From contig CAMUFJ010000003.1 of assembly GCA_947088135.1 (NCBI GenBank), positions 22,816 through 86,815 on the forward strand: a DNA stretch of 64,000 bases, in the 5' to 3' direction. The stretch is from an uncultured Clostridia bacterium (GTDB lineage: Bacteria > Bacillota > Clostridia > Christensenellales > Borkfalkiaceae). The notes under the pieces were generated by a model. That model searched no databases, was not told the origin of the DNA, and saw only the letters and a list, made by a program, of their open reading frames with translations. Numbering within the stretch: position 1 is the first letter of the stretch; every line of letters begins with the position of its first letter. The position numbers and the translations under genes are program-made. Of the stretch, positions 34,151 through 43,260 are shown one piece after another.

Positions 34151-36115
34151 ATGAAGCAGTTAGATTACGTCGAAAAAACGGGTACGGGCTACCGCATAAC
34201 GTTGAAAAGGCCTTACCGCGCCGTATTCGGCTTCGGCGAAAAGTTTGACAGTTGCGACCAAAAGGGCAAGCTCGTGCGTGCTTGCGTGCGCGAGAGATGC
34301 TTTTATCAAGGCGATTATACCTACTTATCCATGCCCTTCTTCCTTACGCCCGACGGCTTCGGGCTGTACGTGGAAACCTACGTGGAAGTAGATTTCGACC
34401 TCCGCAAAGAAGGGGAGATCACGGTGGAATTCCCCGTTGGAAGCAGGGGCGAGGAAGCGAAGGTGTGGCTCTTGGAGGGCAGCCCTAAGGAAATCATCTC
34501 CGAGTTCCGCTCGCTTGCGGGAATGCCCCGCGTATTCCCCAAATGGGTGCTCGGCGCTTGGATGAGCTCCAATCGCTGGCACACCCAAGCGGAGATCGAA
34601 GAGCAATTGGAACTCACGAAAAAGCACAACTTCCCCCACAGCGTACTCGTAATCGAGCCGTGGAGCGACCATTCTACTTACTATTTATGGAGCGGGAGCT
34701 CCTGCAAGGCGAACAAGGGCGGAGAGGTGATTTCCGCAAAGGACGTAGACGCCTCGGCTTCCGAATTCTGGCACGACCCGAAAAAACTTGTGGACGACGT
34801 CCACGCGGCGGGGCTCAAACTCCTGCTTTGGACGGTTCCCAGCCATGCGCAGGGCGAAAATATCATGAGCTCCTGCAACGTGGAACAGCGTCTTGCCGAC
34901 AATCAATTCGTTCGCGAACAGGGCGAAGTCGTCAAGAACGCGGACGGCACGCCTTACGAGATCCCGCACACTTGGTGCATCGGGGACATGGTTCCCGATT
35001 TCACGAATCCCGTGGCGCGCGAGCATTGGTTTAACCGCTTCCGGCATTTAAAGGAGCTCGGGATCGACGGATTTAAAACGGACGGCGGGGAATTTATTCA
35101 CGACCATACCGTAACGTTTTCGGACGGCACGACGGGCTTGGAGGGGCAGAACGAGTTCTGCGTCAATTACAGCAGGGCTTATGCGGAGTTTGTCGGCGAA
35201 AAGGGTATCGTGTTCTCCCGCGCGGGCGGACAGGAAACCCCTTGTTTCTCCGTCGTATGGGCGGGTGATCAGGAATCGACTTGGTCGGAGTACCGCTCCA
35301 TTTTAAAGGCGGGGCTTACGGCGAGCATGTCGGGCGTAAACTGCTGGGGCTTCGACATCGGCGGGTTTGCGGGCTATCTGCCCACCAAAGAGCTTTACTG
35401 CCGTGCCGTGGAAACGGCGGCGTTCGTGCCGATCATGCAATGGCACAGCGAGGCGGTGCGCAACGGCAGGTGCGATTTTTCGGGGGCTTGGAAAATCAAC
35501 GACAGAAGCCCTTGGAACATGGCGGACTTCCACAAAGACCCCGCGATGCTTCCCCGCTTGCGCGAAAGCTTTTATTTGCACTACAATCTTCTTCCGTATC
35601 AATACGCGCTTTTGCTCGAATCGGGCAAGACGGGCGTTGCGCCCATGCGCCATTTGGTGTTGGAATTCCCTGCCGACGAAAAGGTTTACGGTATCGAGGA
35701 CGAGTTTATGCTCGGCGACGCGATACTCGTCGCGCCCGTGTTGGAGGACTATGCGGACTCCCGAAGCGTATATCTGCCCCAAGGAAAGTGGTACGACCTC
35801 TTTACGGGCAAATGTTACGAGGGCGGCGTACATTCTTTCAAACTCGGAAGAACGCCCGCGCTCATGCGCGAAAACAAGTGCGTTCCGCTCAATTTGAAGG
35901 GCGGGAAGCTCTGCTCGGACGTCGGGAGCGAATTGGACGGTTATACCGAACTCACCTTCCTCGTGAGCGGAGCGGGAAAATACGATTTCTCGGACGATCT
36001 CGGCAATGAAATTTCTATCGAGTGGGATACGAAGGGACATCGGGAATTGAAAAATAAAAAAGGAACGGCTTATCGGATCTTGCATATCGAGCGCGATTCG
36101 GTTCGTCCCGAATAA
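34151..36115 (+). CDS. GH31 family alpha-glycosidase
   Basis: A 654-residue cytoplasmic enzyme, a different subfamily from the GH31 at 365-2353. The nucleophile is in DGFKTDGGEF (Asp311) and the acid/base in VWAGDQES (Asp373), the pattern of GH31 alpha-xylosidase or sulfoquinovosidase-like members rather than WxDMNE glucosidases. The N-terminal beta-sandwich GFGEKFDS and the C-terminal VAPVL...VYLPQGKWYD region are intact. It follows the importer genes directly and should act on imported oligosaccharide. Linkage specificity cannot be set from sequence. Confidence 0.92.
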   Translation: MKQLDYVEKTGTGYRITLKRPYRAVFGFGEKFDSCDQKGKLVRACVRERCFYQGDYTYLSMPFFLTPDGFGLYVETYVEVDFDLRKEGEITVEFPVGSRGEEAKVWLLEGSPKEIISEFRSLAGMPRVFPKWVLGAWMSSNRWHTQAEIEEQLELTKKHNFPHSVLVIEPWSDHSTYYLWSGSSCKANKGGEVISAKDVDASASEFWHDPKKLVDDVHAAGLKLLLWTVPSHAQGENIMSSCNVEQRLADNQFVREQGEVVKNADGTPYEIPHTWCIGDMVPDFTNPVAREHWFNRFRHLKELGIDGFKTDGGEFIHDHTVTFSDGTTGLEGQNEFCVNYSRAYAEFVGEKGIVFSRAGGQETPCFSVVWAGDQESTWSEYRSILKAGLTASMSGVNCWGFDIGGFAGYLPTKELYCRAVETAAFVPIMQWHSEAVRNGRCDFSGAWKINDRSPWNMADFHKDPAMLPRLRESFYLHYNLLPYQYALLLESGKTGVAPMRHLVLEFPADEKVYGIEDEFMLGDAILVAPVLEDYADSRSVYLPQGKWYDLFTGKCYEGGVHSFKLGRTPALMRENKCVPLNLKGGKLCSDVGSELDGYTELTFLVSGAGKYDFSDDLGNEISIEWDTKGHRELKNKKGTAYRILHIERDSVRPE

Positions 36116-36126
36116 GGGTGAAAAGA

Positions 36127-36729
36127 ATGATAAAAAAATTATGGTGTTTGACGGCGCTGTTACCGCTTTGCCTCGCCTTGCTCTTATGCGGCTGCGGCGA
36201 AGATAACGACGTGCCTCCCGCGACGACGGCGAGCGTTACGTTGGATGCGGAAACGCTTACTTTGACTGCGGGCGACACCGCGCAGCTTACGGTTACGGCG
36301 GTGGACTGCGCGAGCGTTTCGTGGGAATCGCAGAACGAAGAGGTCGCGACGGTGGAAGCGAAGGGTTCCGGTGCAACGGTGACGGCCGTTTCCGCAGGAA
36401 CTACGGTCGTTACCGTAACGGGTAAAGACGCAAACGGCGTCGAGGTTACGGATACCTGCACGGTTACGGTCGAGGCGAGAAGTCTAACCGTTTTCCTGCC
36501 CGCGGGGAAGCTGGTCCTCACGAGAGAGAAATCGGCTACCGTAAAGGCGATCGCGGCGGAGGGTTTGACGGGTGAAATCACTTGGGAGAGCTCGGACGAA
36601 AGCGTGGGAACGGTGGAATATCAAGGCTTGATCGCGGTCGTTACGGCGCATAAGAAGGGCACGTGTACGATCACCGTACGTTGCGGAACCGCAGCCGCTT
36701 CGTTCGAGCTCATTTGCGGATTGACCTAA
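36127..36729 (+). CDS. Small lipoprotein with two Ig-like (Big2) domains
   Basis: A 200-residue surface lipoprotein: signal peptide ending LLLCGC, then two bacterial Ig-like domains (about 35-118 with LTLTAGDTAQLTVTA...VSAGTTVVTVTG, and about 120-198 with LTREKSATVKAI...GTCTITVRC). Such domains serve as spacers or carbohydrate/adhesion modules. A GTG nine bases earlier (36118) is an alternative start, but AAGGG at 36114-36117 spaces better to the ATG at 36127. It sits 11 bases after the GH31 gene and before a secreted phosphodiesterase-like protein. Confidence 0.85.
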   Translation: MIKKLWCLTALLPLCLALLLCGCGEDNDVPPATTASVTLDAETLTLTAGDTAQLTVTAVDCASVSWESQNEEVATVEAKGSGATVTAVSAGTTVVTVTGKDANGVEVTDTCTVTVEARSLTVFLPAGKLVLTREKSATVKAIAAEGLTGEITWESSDESVGTVEYQGLIAVVTAHKKGTCTITVRCGTAAASFELICGLT

Positions 36730-36740
36730 GGAGGCAAGAG

Positions 36741-38507
36741 ATGAAGAAGATTACGGCTGTAATTTCCGCGGCGCTTGCCGTCGCGATCGGCTCGGGCGTC
36801 TGCTTCGGCTTTCAAGCCAAAAACGCTCACGCCGTGAAAACGTATGCAAACTATATCCCGATCAATCCCGATGACGACGGGCTTATGATCGAACCGACGG
36901 CAATTTTGGAGCCCGCTTCCTTTGCGGAAATATCGGGCATGGCAAATTCCGTGATTCTCACGCCGTCTGCGGACATGAACGTGACCCTCGGCGGCGAAAC
37001 AAGGTCCTTCGAAAGCGTATTCGACAACGATCTGAAAGCGAGATACATTCCCGTCGTTCGGCTCACCGCCTCTACGGTGGACGGCTTCATCGATTGGATG
37101 ACGAACGTCTACACGGTGAGCGACATTATGGCGATCTCCTCCGATTTGAGCGTCATTCAAAAGCTCTATGAGGACGAGGTCTGCCAAATCGTAAACACCG
37201 TGTACGATTTAACGGACAAGGAGATCGGCGCAGACCGTTATTGGGCTTGGCAGTATTTGGGCGACGCGAACGCGGCAGGGTGCAACATTTTGATGCTCGA
37301 CGTATCCGACGAAAACATGCCCGTTGCGGCGGAATACATCTCGGCGATGTCCAAGGTGTGCTGGGGGTATGCCGAGGATAAGATAGAGGGCGTTACCGCG
37401 GTGACGGCGGGTTGCTACGGGATCGTTTCTTCCTCGACCGGCGTGCTCGAAAACACCTTAGAGGTGTTCACCGAGGACGGTTTTGCCCGCGCGCAGTACA
37501 TTGCGGCGCACCGCGGCATCACGACTTATTGCAACGAGCAGTCCTTGACTTCGGTCGCGGCTTCCGTGAACGAGGGGGCGACGCATATCGAACTCGATAT
37601 CCAAATCACCAAAGACAGGGACATTCTCATTTGTCACAACTCCGAATCCAACGGTACGGGCAGTAAAAACGGTTACTATTTCGTGAGCACGCTTGCTGAG
37701 CATATGCGCCGTTTACAGCTTGTAGACTATTCGAATAAGTATGACGACACCTATCCGACCCTGCGCGAGGTATTCGATTTGGTGCGCGGAACGGACGTCA
37801 TTCTCATCTTGGAATTAAAGTTCGACAACGGCTCTACCGTAGCTTCCGAGCAGTTGAACGCGATCGAGAAGCTGAAAGAGATCACGGACGAATATCCCGA
37901 CATGGCGGGACATTGGTTTGCCATTACATTTTTCGCGCCCTATGCGGAGGGCATGAAAACCTATCTTCCCAAGGTTCCCGTGGGGCATCTCGGCGGAGGC
38001 TTGGCGGGTGCGGAAAAGGATAAGAATTTACCCGCATGGGGCGGTAATTGGTGCGGAATGGGCAACATGGCTTCTAAAATCGCATTCACGAGAAGCTATA
38101 ACATGGTGTTCGACGAAACCTATCAGGGCATGACGAATACCATGGCGCTCTCCTATCTCGCGCGCGGTTACGTGCAGAACACTTGGACGTTCGACGATTT
38201 GCGTCACTTCGACGCAAGGGCGAATATCGCCACCACGAACAAGGCGGAGGATTGCGCGTTGTTCGTAAAGGAGATCTCCACCGAAGCGATCACGCTCAGT
38301 GCGGAGGAATACGCAAAGGGAACCGTGGAGGCGGAATACACCACTTATAACGGCTGGGTAAAGAGCGGCGAGTGCAAAATTATAGAAGTCGCCCGCGAAG
38401 GGAATACCGTAACGGCGCTCCTGCACTACACGCAACCCTACGCCTACGGCGGCGCGGACAGAACCTACGGGCTTTACAGTAAACCCGTTACCATCACGAT
38501 CGAATAA
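36741..38507 (+). CDS. Secreted glycerophosphodiester phosphodiesterase-family protein
   Basis: A 588-residue protein with a cleavable-type signal peptide (ending near NAHA) and no lipobox. Residues about 30-250 form an N-terminal domain I do not recognise. From about 250 the GDPD barrel begins with AAHRGITTYCNEQS (His257), HIELDIQI (Glu284, Asp286) and ILICHN (His299), the complete catalytic set. It should cleave glycerophosphodiesters, for instance from teichoic acid or phospholipid head groups, outside the cell. A C-terminal beta-rich extension follows. GGAGG fixes the start. Its presence in a glycan locus is unusual. Confidence 0.85.
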   Translation: MKKITAVISAALAVAIGSGVCFGFQAKNAHAVKTYANYIPINPDDDGLMIEPTAILEPASFAEISGMANSVILTPSADMNVTLGGETRSFESVFDNDLKARYIPVVRLTASTVDGFIDWMTNVYTVSDIMAISSDLSVIQKLYEDEVCQIVNTVYDLTDKEIGADRYWAWQYLGDANAAGCNILMLDVSDENMPVAAEYISAMSKVCWGYAEDKIEGVTAVTAGCYGIVSSSTGVLENTLEVFTEDGFARAQYIAAHRGITTYCNEQSLTSVAASVNEGATHIELDIQITKDRDILICHNSESNGTGSKNGYYFVSTLAEHMRRLQLVDYSNKYDDTYPTLREVFDLVRGTDVILILELKFDNGSTVASEQLNAIEKLKEITDEYPDMAGHWFAITFFAPYAEGMKTYLPKVPVGHLGGGLAGAEKDKNLPAWGGNWCGMGNMASKIAFTRSYNMVFDETYQGMTNTMALSYLARGYVQNTWTFDDLRHFDARANIATTNKAEDCALFVKEISTEAITLSAEEYAKGTVEAEYTTYNGWVKSGECKIIEVAREGNTVTALLHYTQPYAYGGADRTYGLYSKPVTITIE

Positions 38508-38524
38508 AGCGAGGAGCTTTTCAT

Positions 38525-40309
38525 ATGAACGAATTAAAGAAACTGAACGCTCTCATGGACGGAAAGTGCCCCGTGACCGAAGAGGTAAAGGTAAAGTGCT
38601 TCGTGGACGGCAGTTACGGCGAAATTACCGAAAAGAGCACGGACGTCAAAGCGGAAATTTATACCCGCACGGGCGTTGTCATGGCGGATATCCCCGCAGG
38701 GTTCTTGTACGAGTTGCCCGCGAGCGAGTGCGTCGTAGACTATGCGATCGCGAAGTATCACACCAAAATCGCTTTCCGCGACTGCATCTTAACGGTGAGC
38801 GCGGAATCGGGCAATCCCTATTTGGACAGGGACGATCCGTGGTTCATCTACGGCGACGAATGGCTGATGCGGCATTTGAACAGCGAAGCGTTCATGAAGA
38901 ATTGCAGGATCAAACGTCTGCGCGCACCCAAGCACTTGCTCACGCGCGAAGAGCCGTACGGCGATTTGGATATCAAAGCGGGCTACGACGTGTACCGTTA
39001 CACCTTCTTCGTGGAAGATTTTGCGTTCCCGTATTACGAGATCGCTGTCGTAAGAGCGAAGGACGATATGAAAAATTTCGCGCTCTTCGTCATGAAATCC
39101 CAAACGGAAAACTGCGGCGTTATGGACGCCATTGTGGAGAGCTTCACCCGCTTCGAGCCCAAAGGGGAGGCGCGCAGTTACTTCCATGCGGAAAAACCGC
39201 AGGGCAATCCGAATTGGAATCAAGAAACCAAGGATTATTTCCATTCGCTTTATGCTCGCAAACATCCCGCTTGGGGCGTGTTCAGCTACTCCATGCCGGG
39301 ACTTGCCGAAGAGCTCGACGAGAACAGCGAGGGCTATCGAAAATTCTATAACAACAGCGTAAAAATTCAGGCGGTGATCGAAAAGGGCTGGGGGAAGAAA
39401 TTCGATATCTATCCCACCTACACCCATATCGGGAAGGGGACGGATTCCGAGCGCTACGCGCCCCATCACTTTCCGAGCAAAATGGCGGCGGCGCTTGCGG
39501 ACGGCGACGGGAAGAACGGAAAACCCGTGTTGCAGTTCACTTATCAGTTCACGCTCAACAATAACCTCGTCTTTGAGGATCAAACGCCCATGTTCGATAT
39601 CCTGCGCGGCAAATACGACGAACAGTTCCGTCAGCTCGCGCGCGATATCAAGGCGTACCGTCATCCCGTGCTCTTCCGCTTAAACAACGAAATGAATACC
39701 GACTGGACGAGTTATTGCGGCATGATGACGCTGCTCGATCCCGATATCTTCAACGAAACGTGGATCCGTTTGTACAACATTTTCGAGGAAGAGGGCGTGG
39801 ATAACTGCATTTGGATCTGGAATCCCATTGCGACCACTTGCCCGTATTGCTCTTGGGGAGAGGACCTTTGCTACTTCCCCGGCGTCGATTACGTACAGCT
39901 CCTCGGCGGAACAAGTTACGAGATGAACAACTATCCGGCAGAAACCGCTCCGAAGCAGGTCGTCGGCTTCCGCCCTCATTATGAAAAGCTCTACCGCAAG
40001 AACAGCCGTAATTTCACCGATTGGTGCATGATCATTTCGGAGTTCGCCTGCGGCGCGGGCGGCAGCACGAGCGGCGAGCTCGGGCGCAATATCCCCGTAC
40101 AGGCAAATTGGGTCAAGGAAATGTTCGAATGCCTCAACGCCGATCCGCAGGAGGAGTGGGTGAAGCAGATAAAGGGCGCGGTTTGGTTTAACTGCGACGA
40201 TATCTTCGACGGCTTGGTGGGAAACCGCTTGCGGTTTATCGACCCCGACGGAAAGGGAAACGAAGCTACGGTGGAGGAATTCCGCAAGGGCTTTGCGAAC
40301 GCAAAATAA
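38525..40309 (+). CDS. Cytoplasmic GH26-like glycoside hydrolase
   Basis: A 594-residue protein with no signal peptide. The C-terminal half looks like a GH26 (beta-mannanase type) barrel: VLFRLNNEMNTDW with likely acid/base Glu389, DNCIWIWNP, and IISEFACG with likely nucleophile Glu506. In GH26 the residue before the acid/base is normally His (HEMN); here it is Asn. The N-terminal 200 residues form a beta-rich domain shared with the next gene. It is a close paralogue of the lipoprotein at 40354, so the same substrate may be cut on both sides of the membrane. Family call is by motif only. Confidence 0.7.
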   Translation: MNELKKLNALMDGKCPVTEEVKVKCFVDGSYGEITEKSTDVKAEIYTRTGVVMADIPAGFLYELPASECVVDYAIAKYHTKIAFRDCILTVSAESGNPYLDRDDPWFIYGDEWLMRHLNSEAFMKNCRIKRLRAPKHLLTREEPYGDLDIKAGYDVYRYTFFVEDFAFPYYEIAVVRAKDDMKNFALFVMKSQTENCGVMDAIVESFTRFEPKGEARSYFHAEKPQGNPNWNQETKDYFHSLYARKHPAWGVFSYSMPGLAEELDENSEGYRKFYNNSVKIQAVIEKGWGKKFDIYPTYTHIGKGTDSERYAPHHFPSKMAAALADGDGKNGKPVLQFTYQFTLNNNLVFEDQTPMFDILRGKYDEQFRQLARDIKAYRHPVLFRLNNEMNTDWTSYCGMMTLLDPDIFNETWIRLYNIFEEEGVDNCIWIWNPIATTCPYCSWGEDLCYFPGVDYVQLLGGTSYEMNNYPAETAPKQVVGFRPHYEKLYRKNSRNFTDWCMIISEFACGAGGSTSGELGRNIPVQANWVKEMFECLNADPQEEWVKQIKGAVWFNCDDIFDGLVGNRLRFIDPDGKGNEATVEEFRKGFANAK

Positions 40310-40353
40310 AATGCCGTGATCGGCGAAAATAATAAAAGGATGAGGAACAAATT

Positions 40354-42399
40354 ATGAAAAAAATCGCAACATTATTACTCGGCGCGACCATGGTGTTTTC
40401 CTGCGTGCTTGCGGGATGCGGGGAAAAAGACCCCGACGATTCCGCGGACGTCCCTCCCGGAGGCGAAGATCCCGTCCCGCCGTCCGATACGGACGACAGC
40501 GTGCAGACCGACCGCGAGTCCCTCGACTTTTGCTTTACGGGGCTTTATACGAAAGGGGAACTGAAAGATCCCGACAACGGATTTAACACCAACGCGGACG
40601 TTAAAGGCGGCAGATTTAATATCAATAACGCGTATAAGACGACGTATCGGGAAGCTACCTCCCGTCAGGATATCAAGCTCGAACTGTTCGGCGAGAGCAA
40701 GACCCGTATCGTGCAGGCGTCCTTGGGTTATACCTTCACGCTTCCCACGGTTGACTTTACGGCGGACTACTCCATTTCCCACTACCGCACGCAGTACAAG
40801 TTCGGCGATTCCATTCTTACCACGAGCATCAACACGCAGAACCCCTATACCGCGCTGTCCGACCCTTGGTACGTGTATTGCGGAGAGTGGCTCATCAACC
40901 ACGTCAACAACGATACCTACCTTGCGAATAACGGCTTGGAGCGCATCAACGGCACGACCGCTTACGATTTCAGCACGAGCCATCCTTACGGGGATTTGGA
41001 GTTCAAGCCCGGTTACGACGTGTACCGTTACGATATCAAGATCACCGACGAAGGCGGAAAGGTGGAATATCCCTATTACAATATCGGCATCGTCCGTCAG
41101 GAAAACGATCCCATTGCATTCTCGCTCTTCGTTATGAAGTCCAAGACCGATCAGTCGAGCGCGATGGACGGCATGATCACGAGCTATAAGCGGATCAACT
41201 CAAAAGGCGTGAAGAGAGCTCCGTTCAACGCGGGCACGCCCAAGCCCGATCCCAACTGGGACGAAGTGACCACCAACTACTACAACAAGCTCATCGCTTC
41301 CGAAAAGGTGCATTGGGGCGTGTTCAGCTGGTCGATGCCCGGCACGGAGGGGTCTTTGCACCCCGGCGAAGTGGGCTACGATTCCATGCTTTCCAACAGC
41401 AAGCGCATGAAGGACGGCATCGAAGAGGCTTGGGAATATACCTACGACATTTATCCCACCTACACGCACATCGGCTGGGGCGGAGCAGGCCCGGAATCTC
41501 CCAATTTCCTGTATCACTACTTCCCGCTGGATATGGCGAACGAGCTTGCGGGCGGCGACGGCGTAAACGGCAAGCCCGTCTTGCAGTTCACCTATCAGTT
41601 CACCACCAACAACAATATCGTGGCGGACGAAGTTACGCCCATGTTCGATATCCTGCGCGGTAAATACGACGATTACTTCACGCGGCTCGCCGAGGACATT
41701 AAGGAATACGGCAAGCCCGTGCTCTTCCGCTTGAATAACGAGATGAACACCGACTGGACGAGTTACAGCGGTATGATGACCCTGCTCGATCCAGACGTGT
41801 TCAATATGACCTGGATCCACCTCTACGAAATTTTCGAAGAGGTAGGCGTAGATAACTGTATCTGGATCTGGAATCCCATTGCCACTTCCTGCCCTTACAG
41901 CTCTTGGGGCGAAGATCTGTGCTTCTTCCCCGGAACGGACTACGTACAGCTTCTCGGCGGAACGAACTACGAAATGAACAACTATGCGAAGGGCGCGAGC
42001 GGTATCAAGAGCTTCGCGCAGTGTTACAGCAGTCTTTTCCAAAAGAATCAGGCGGCGTTCTCCGAATGGGCGATGATCCTTTCCGAGTTTGCTTGCGGTT
42101 CCGGCGGCGACTACACGGGCGAGCTCGGGCGCAACGCGGCTACGCAGGCGAAGTGGGTAAAGGAAATGTTCGACGCTTTCGCGGCGGAGAATATGCAGCC
42201 TTGGGCGAAGTCCATAAAGGGCGCGATTTGGTTTAACTGCAACGACGTGATCGGATCCGGTTCTGCGCAGAAAATTACCAACCGTCTGCGCTTCTTCGAT
42301 CCCGACTCCGATCAATACGCCGATCTCGCCGATACGGTGGCGGCATTCCGCGACGGGTTCAAGCGTGTCAACGAAAAGCTCAACAAGGAAGAGAACTAA
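40354..42399 (+). CDS. GH26-like surface lipoprotein, paralogue of the preceding gene
   Basis: A 681-residue protein with lipobox VLAGC, an acidic Pro/Asp-rich linker (PPGGEDPVPPSDTDD) and then the same two-part architecture as the 38525 gene. The active-site equivalents are Glu463 (LNNEMNTDW) and Glu578 (LSEFACG). Long stretches such as MFDILRGKYD and NNEMNTDWTSY are identical in both, implying gene duplication followed by loss or gain of the export signal. It probably starts glycan cleavage at the surface, feeding the importer upstream. Confidence 0.75.
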   Translation: MKKIATLLLGATMVFSCVLAGCGEKDPDDSADVPPGGEDPVPPSDTDDSVQTDRESLDFCFTGLYTKGELKDPDNGFNTNADVKGGRFNINNAYKTTYREATSRQDIKLELFGESKTRIVQASLGYTFTLPTVDFTADYSISHYRTQYKFGDSILTTSINTQNPYTALSDPWYVYCGEWLINHVNNDTYLANNGLERINGTTAYDFSTSHPYGDLEFKPGYDVYRYDIKITDEGGKVEYPYYNIGIVRQENDPIAFSLFVMKSKTDQSSAMDGMITSYKRINSKGVKRAPFNAGTPKPDPNWDEVTTNYYNKLIASEKVHWGVFSWSMPGTEGSLHPGEVGYDSMLSNSKRMKDGIEEAWEYTYDIYPTYTHIGWGGAGPESPNFLYHYFPLDMANELAGGDGVNGKPVLQFTYQFTTNNNIVADEVTPMFDILRGKYDDYFTRLAEDIKEYGKPVLFRLNNEMNTDWTSYSGMMTLLDPDVFNMTWIHLYEIFEEVGVDNCIWIWNPIATSCPYSSWGEDLCFFPGTDYVQLLGGTNYEMNNYAKGASGIKSFAQCYSSLFQKNQAAFSEWAMILSEFACGSGGDYTGELGRNAATQAKWVKEMFDAFAAENMQPWAKSIKGAIWFNCNDVIGSGSAQKITNRLRFFDPDSDQYADLADTVAAFRDGFKRVNEKLNKEEN

Positions 42400-42482
42400 T
42401 AAACAGACGAAGCGTTGCCGCTCTCCCGAGCGGAGGGCGGCTTGCAAGTCGGAATTTGTAGATTTAAGGAAAGGGGATACCC

Positions 42483-43247
42483 ATGAACGGAATGATACCG
42501 AGAGGACTGGTCGTGTCTTGTCAGGCATTGAAAGACGAACCGCTTTACGGCGGAGATACGATATCCAAAATGGCGCTTGCCGCCAAACAGGGCGGAGCGG
42601 TCGGGATCCGCGCGAACACCGTGCGCGACATTAACGCGATCTACGGGACTTTAAACGGAGAACTCCCGATCATCGGGCTGATCAAGCGGGAATACGCCGA
42701 TTCGCCCGTGTACATAACGCCCACCGTGAAGGAGGCGAAAGCGCTTATCAAGTCTAAGTGTTCGGTGATCGCGTTGGACGCGACCAACCGCCCCCGTCCG
42801 GGCGGACTTGCGCTCGAAGAGCTCGTGTCCTATCTGCGCGCGCACACCGATAAATTATTGATGGCGGATATCGCGACCTACGAAGAGGCGATGAACGCGG
42901 AACGGCTCGGCTTCGATTACGTTTCCACCACCATGCGCAGTTATACCGCGGAAACGAAGGGGATTTCCATACCCGATATCGAATTTTGCAGACGGTTGTA
43001 TAGCGACATTACCAACGCTACCGTCATTGCGGAAGGAGGAATCCACACTTTCGACGAGCTTCAAGCCGTGCTCGAAGTTGGCATCGACCACGTAATCATC
43101 GGCGGGGCAATCACCCGTCCGCAGAACATCACGCGCGATTACGTCGACGTGTTCAAGCAGTCCAACGTGTTTAATTGCGTGGGAGCGCCTTCCGTCGGCA
43201 GAGAGGACGCTTCGCGGTTCGCGGCGTTTTACGAGAAAAAACAGTGA
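42483..43247 (+). CDS. nanE: N-acetylmannosamine-6-phosphate 2-epimerase
   Basis: A 254-residue TIM-barrel enzyme. GLVVSCQALKDEPLYG at the N-terminus, GIRANTVRDI, GLIKREY, ALDATNRPRP and VIAEGGIHT match NanE. It converts ManNAc-6-P to GlcNAc-6-P, which NagA and NagB (46-48 kb) turn into fructose-6-P. No NanA or NanK is in the window, so the source could be sialic acid or free ManNAc. The stretch 42400-42482 holds a stem CCGCTC / GAGCGG (42418-42433) without a T-run. AAAGG lies before the ATG. Confidence 0.93.
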   Translation: MNGMIPRGLVVSCQALKDEPLYGGDTISKMALAAKQGGAVGIRANTVRDINAIYGTLNGELPIIGLIKREYADSPVYITPTVKEAKALIKSKCSVIALDATNRPRPGGLALEELVSYLRAHTDKLLMADIATYEEAMNAERLGFDYVSTTMRSYTAETKGISIPDIEFCRRLYSDITNATVIAEGGIHTFDELQAVLEVGIDHVIIGGAITRPQNITRDYVDVFKQSNVFNCVGAPSVGREDASRFAAFYEKKQ

Positions 43248-43260
43248 GGTCGAGAAAACG

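Noticed and set aside
41200..42528. A 442-codon minus-strand open frame
   Set aside because: Shadow of the GH26-like lipoprotein; the plus-strand gene has signal peptide, lipobox and active-site motifs.
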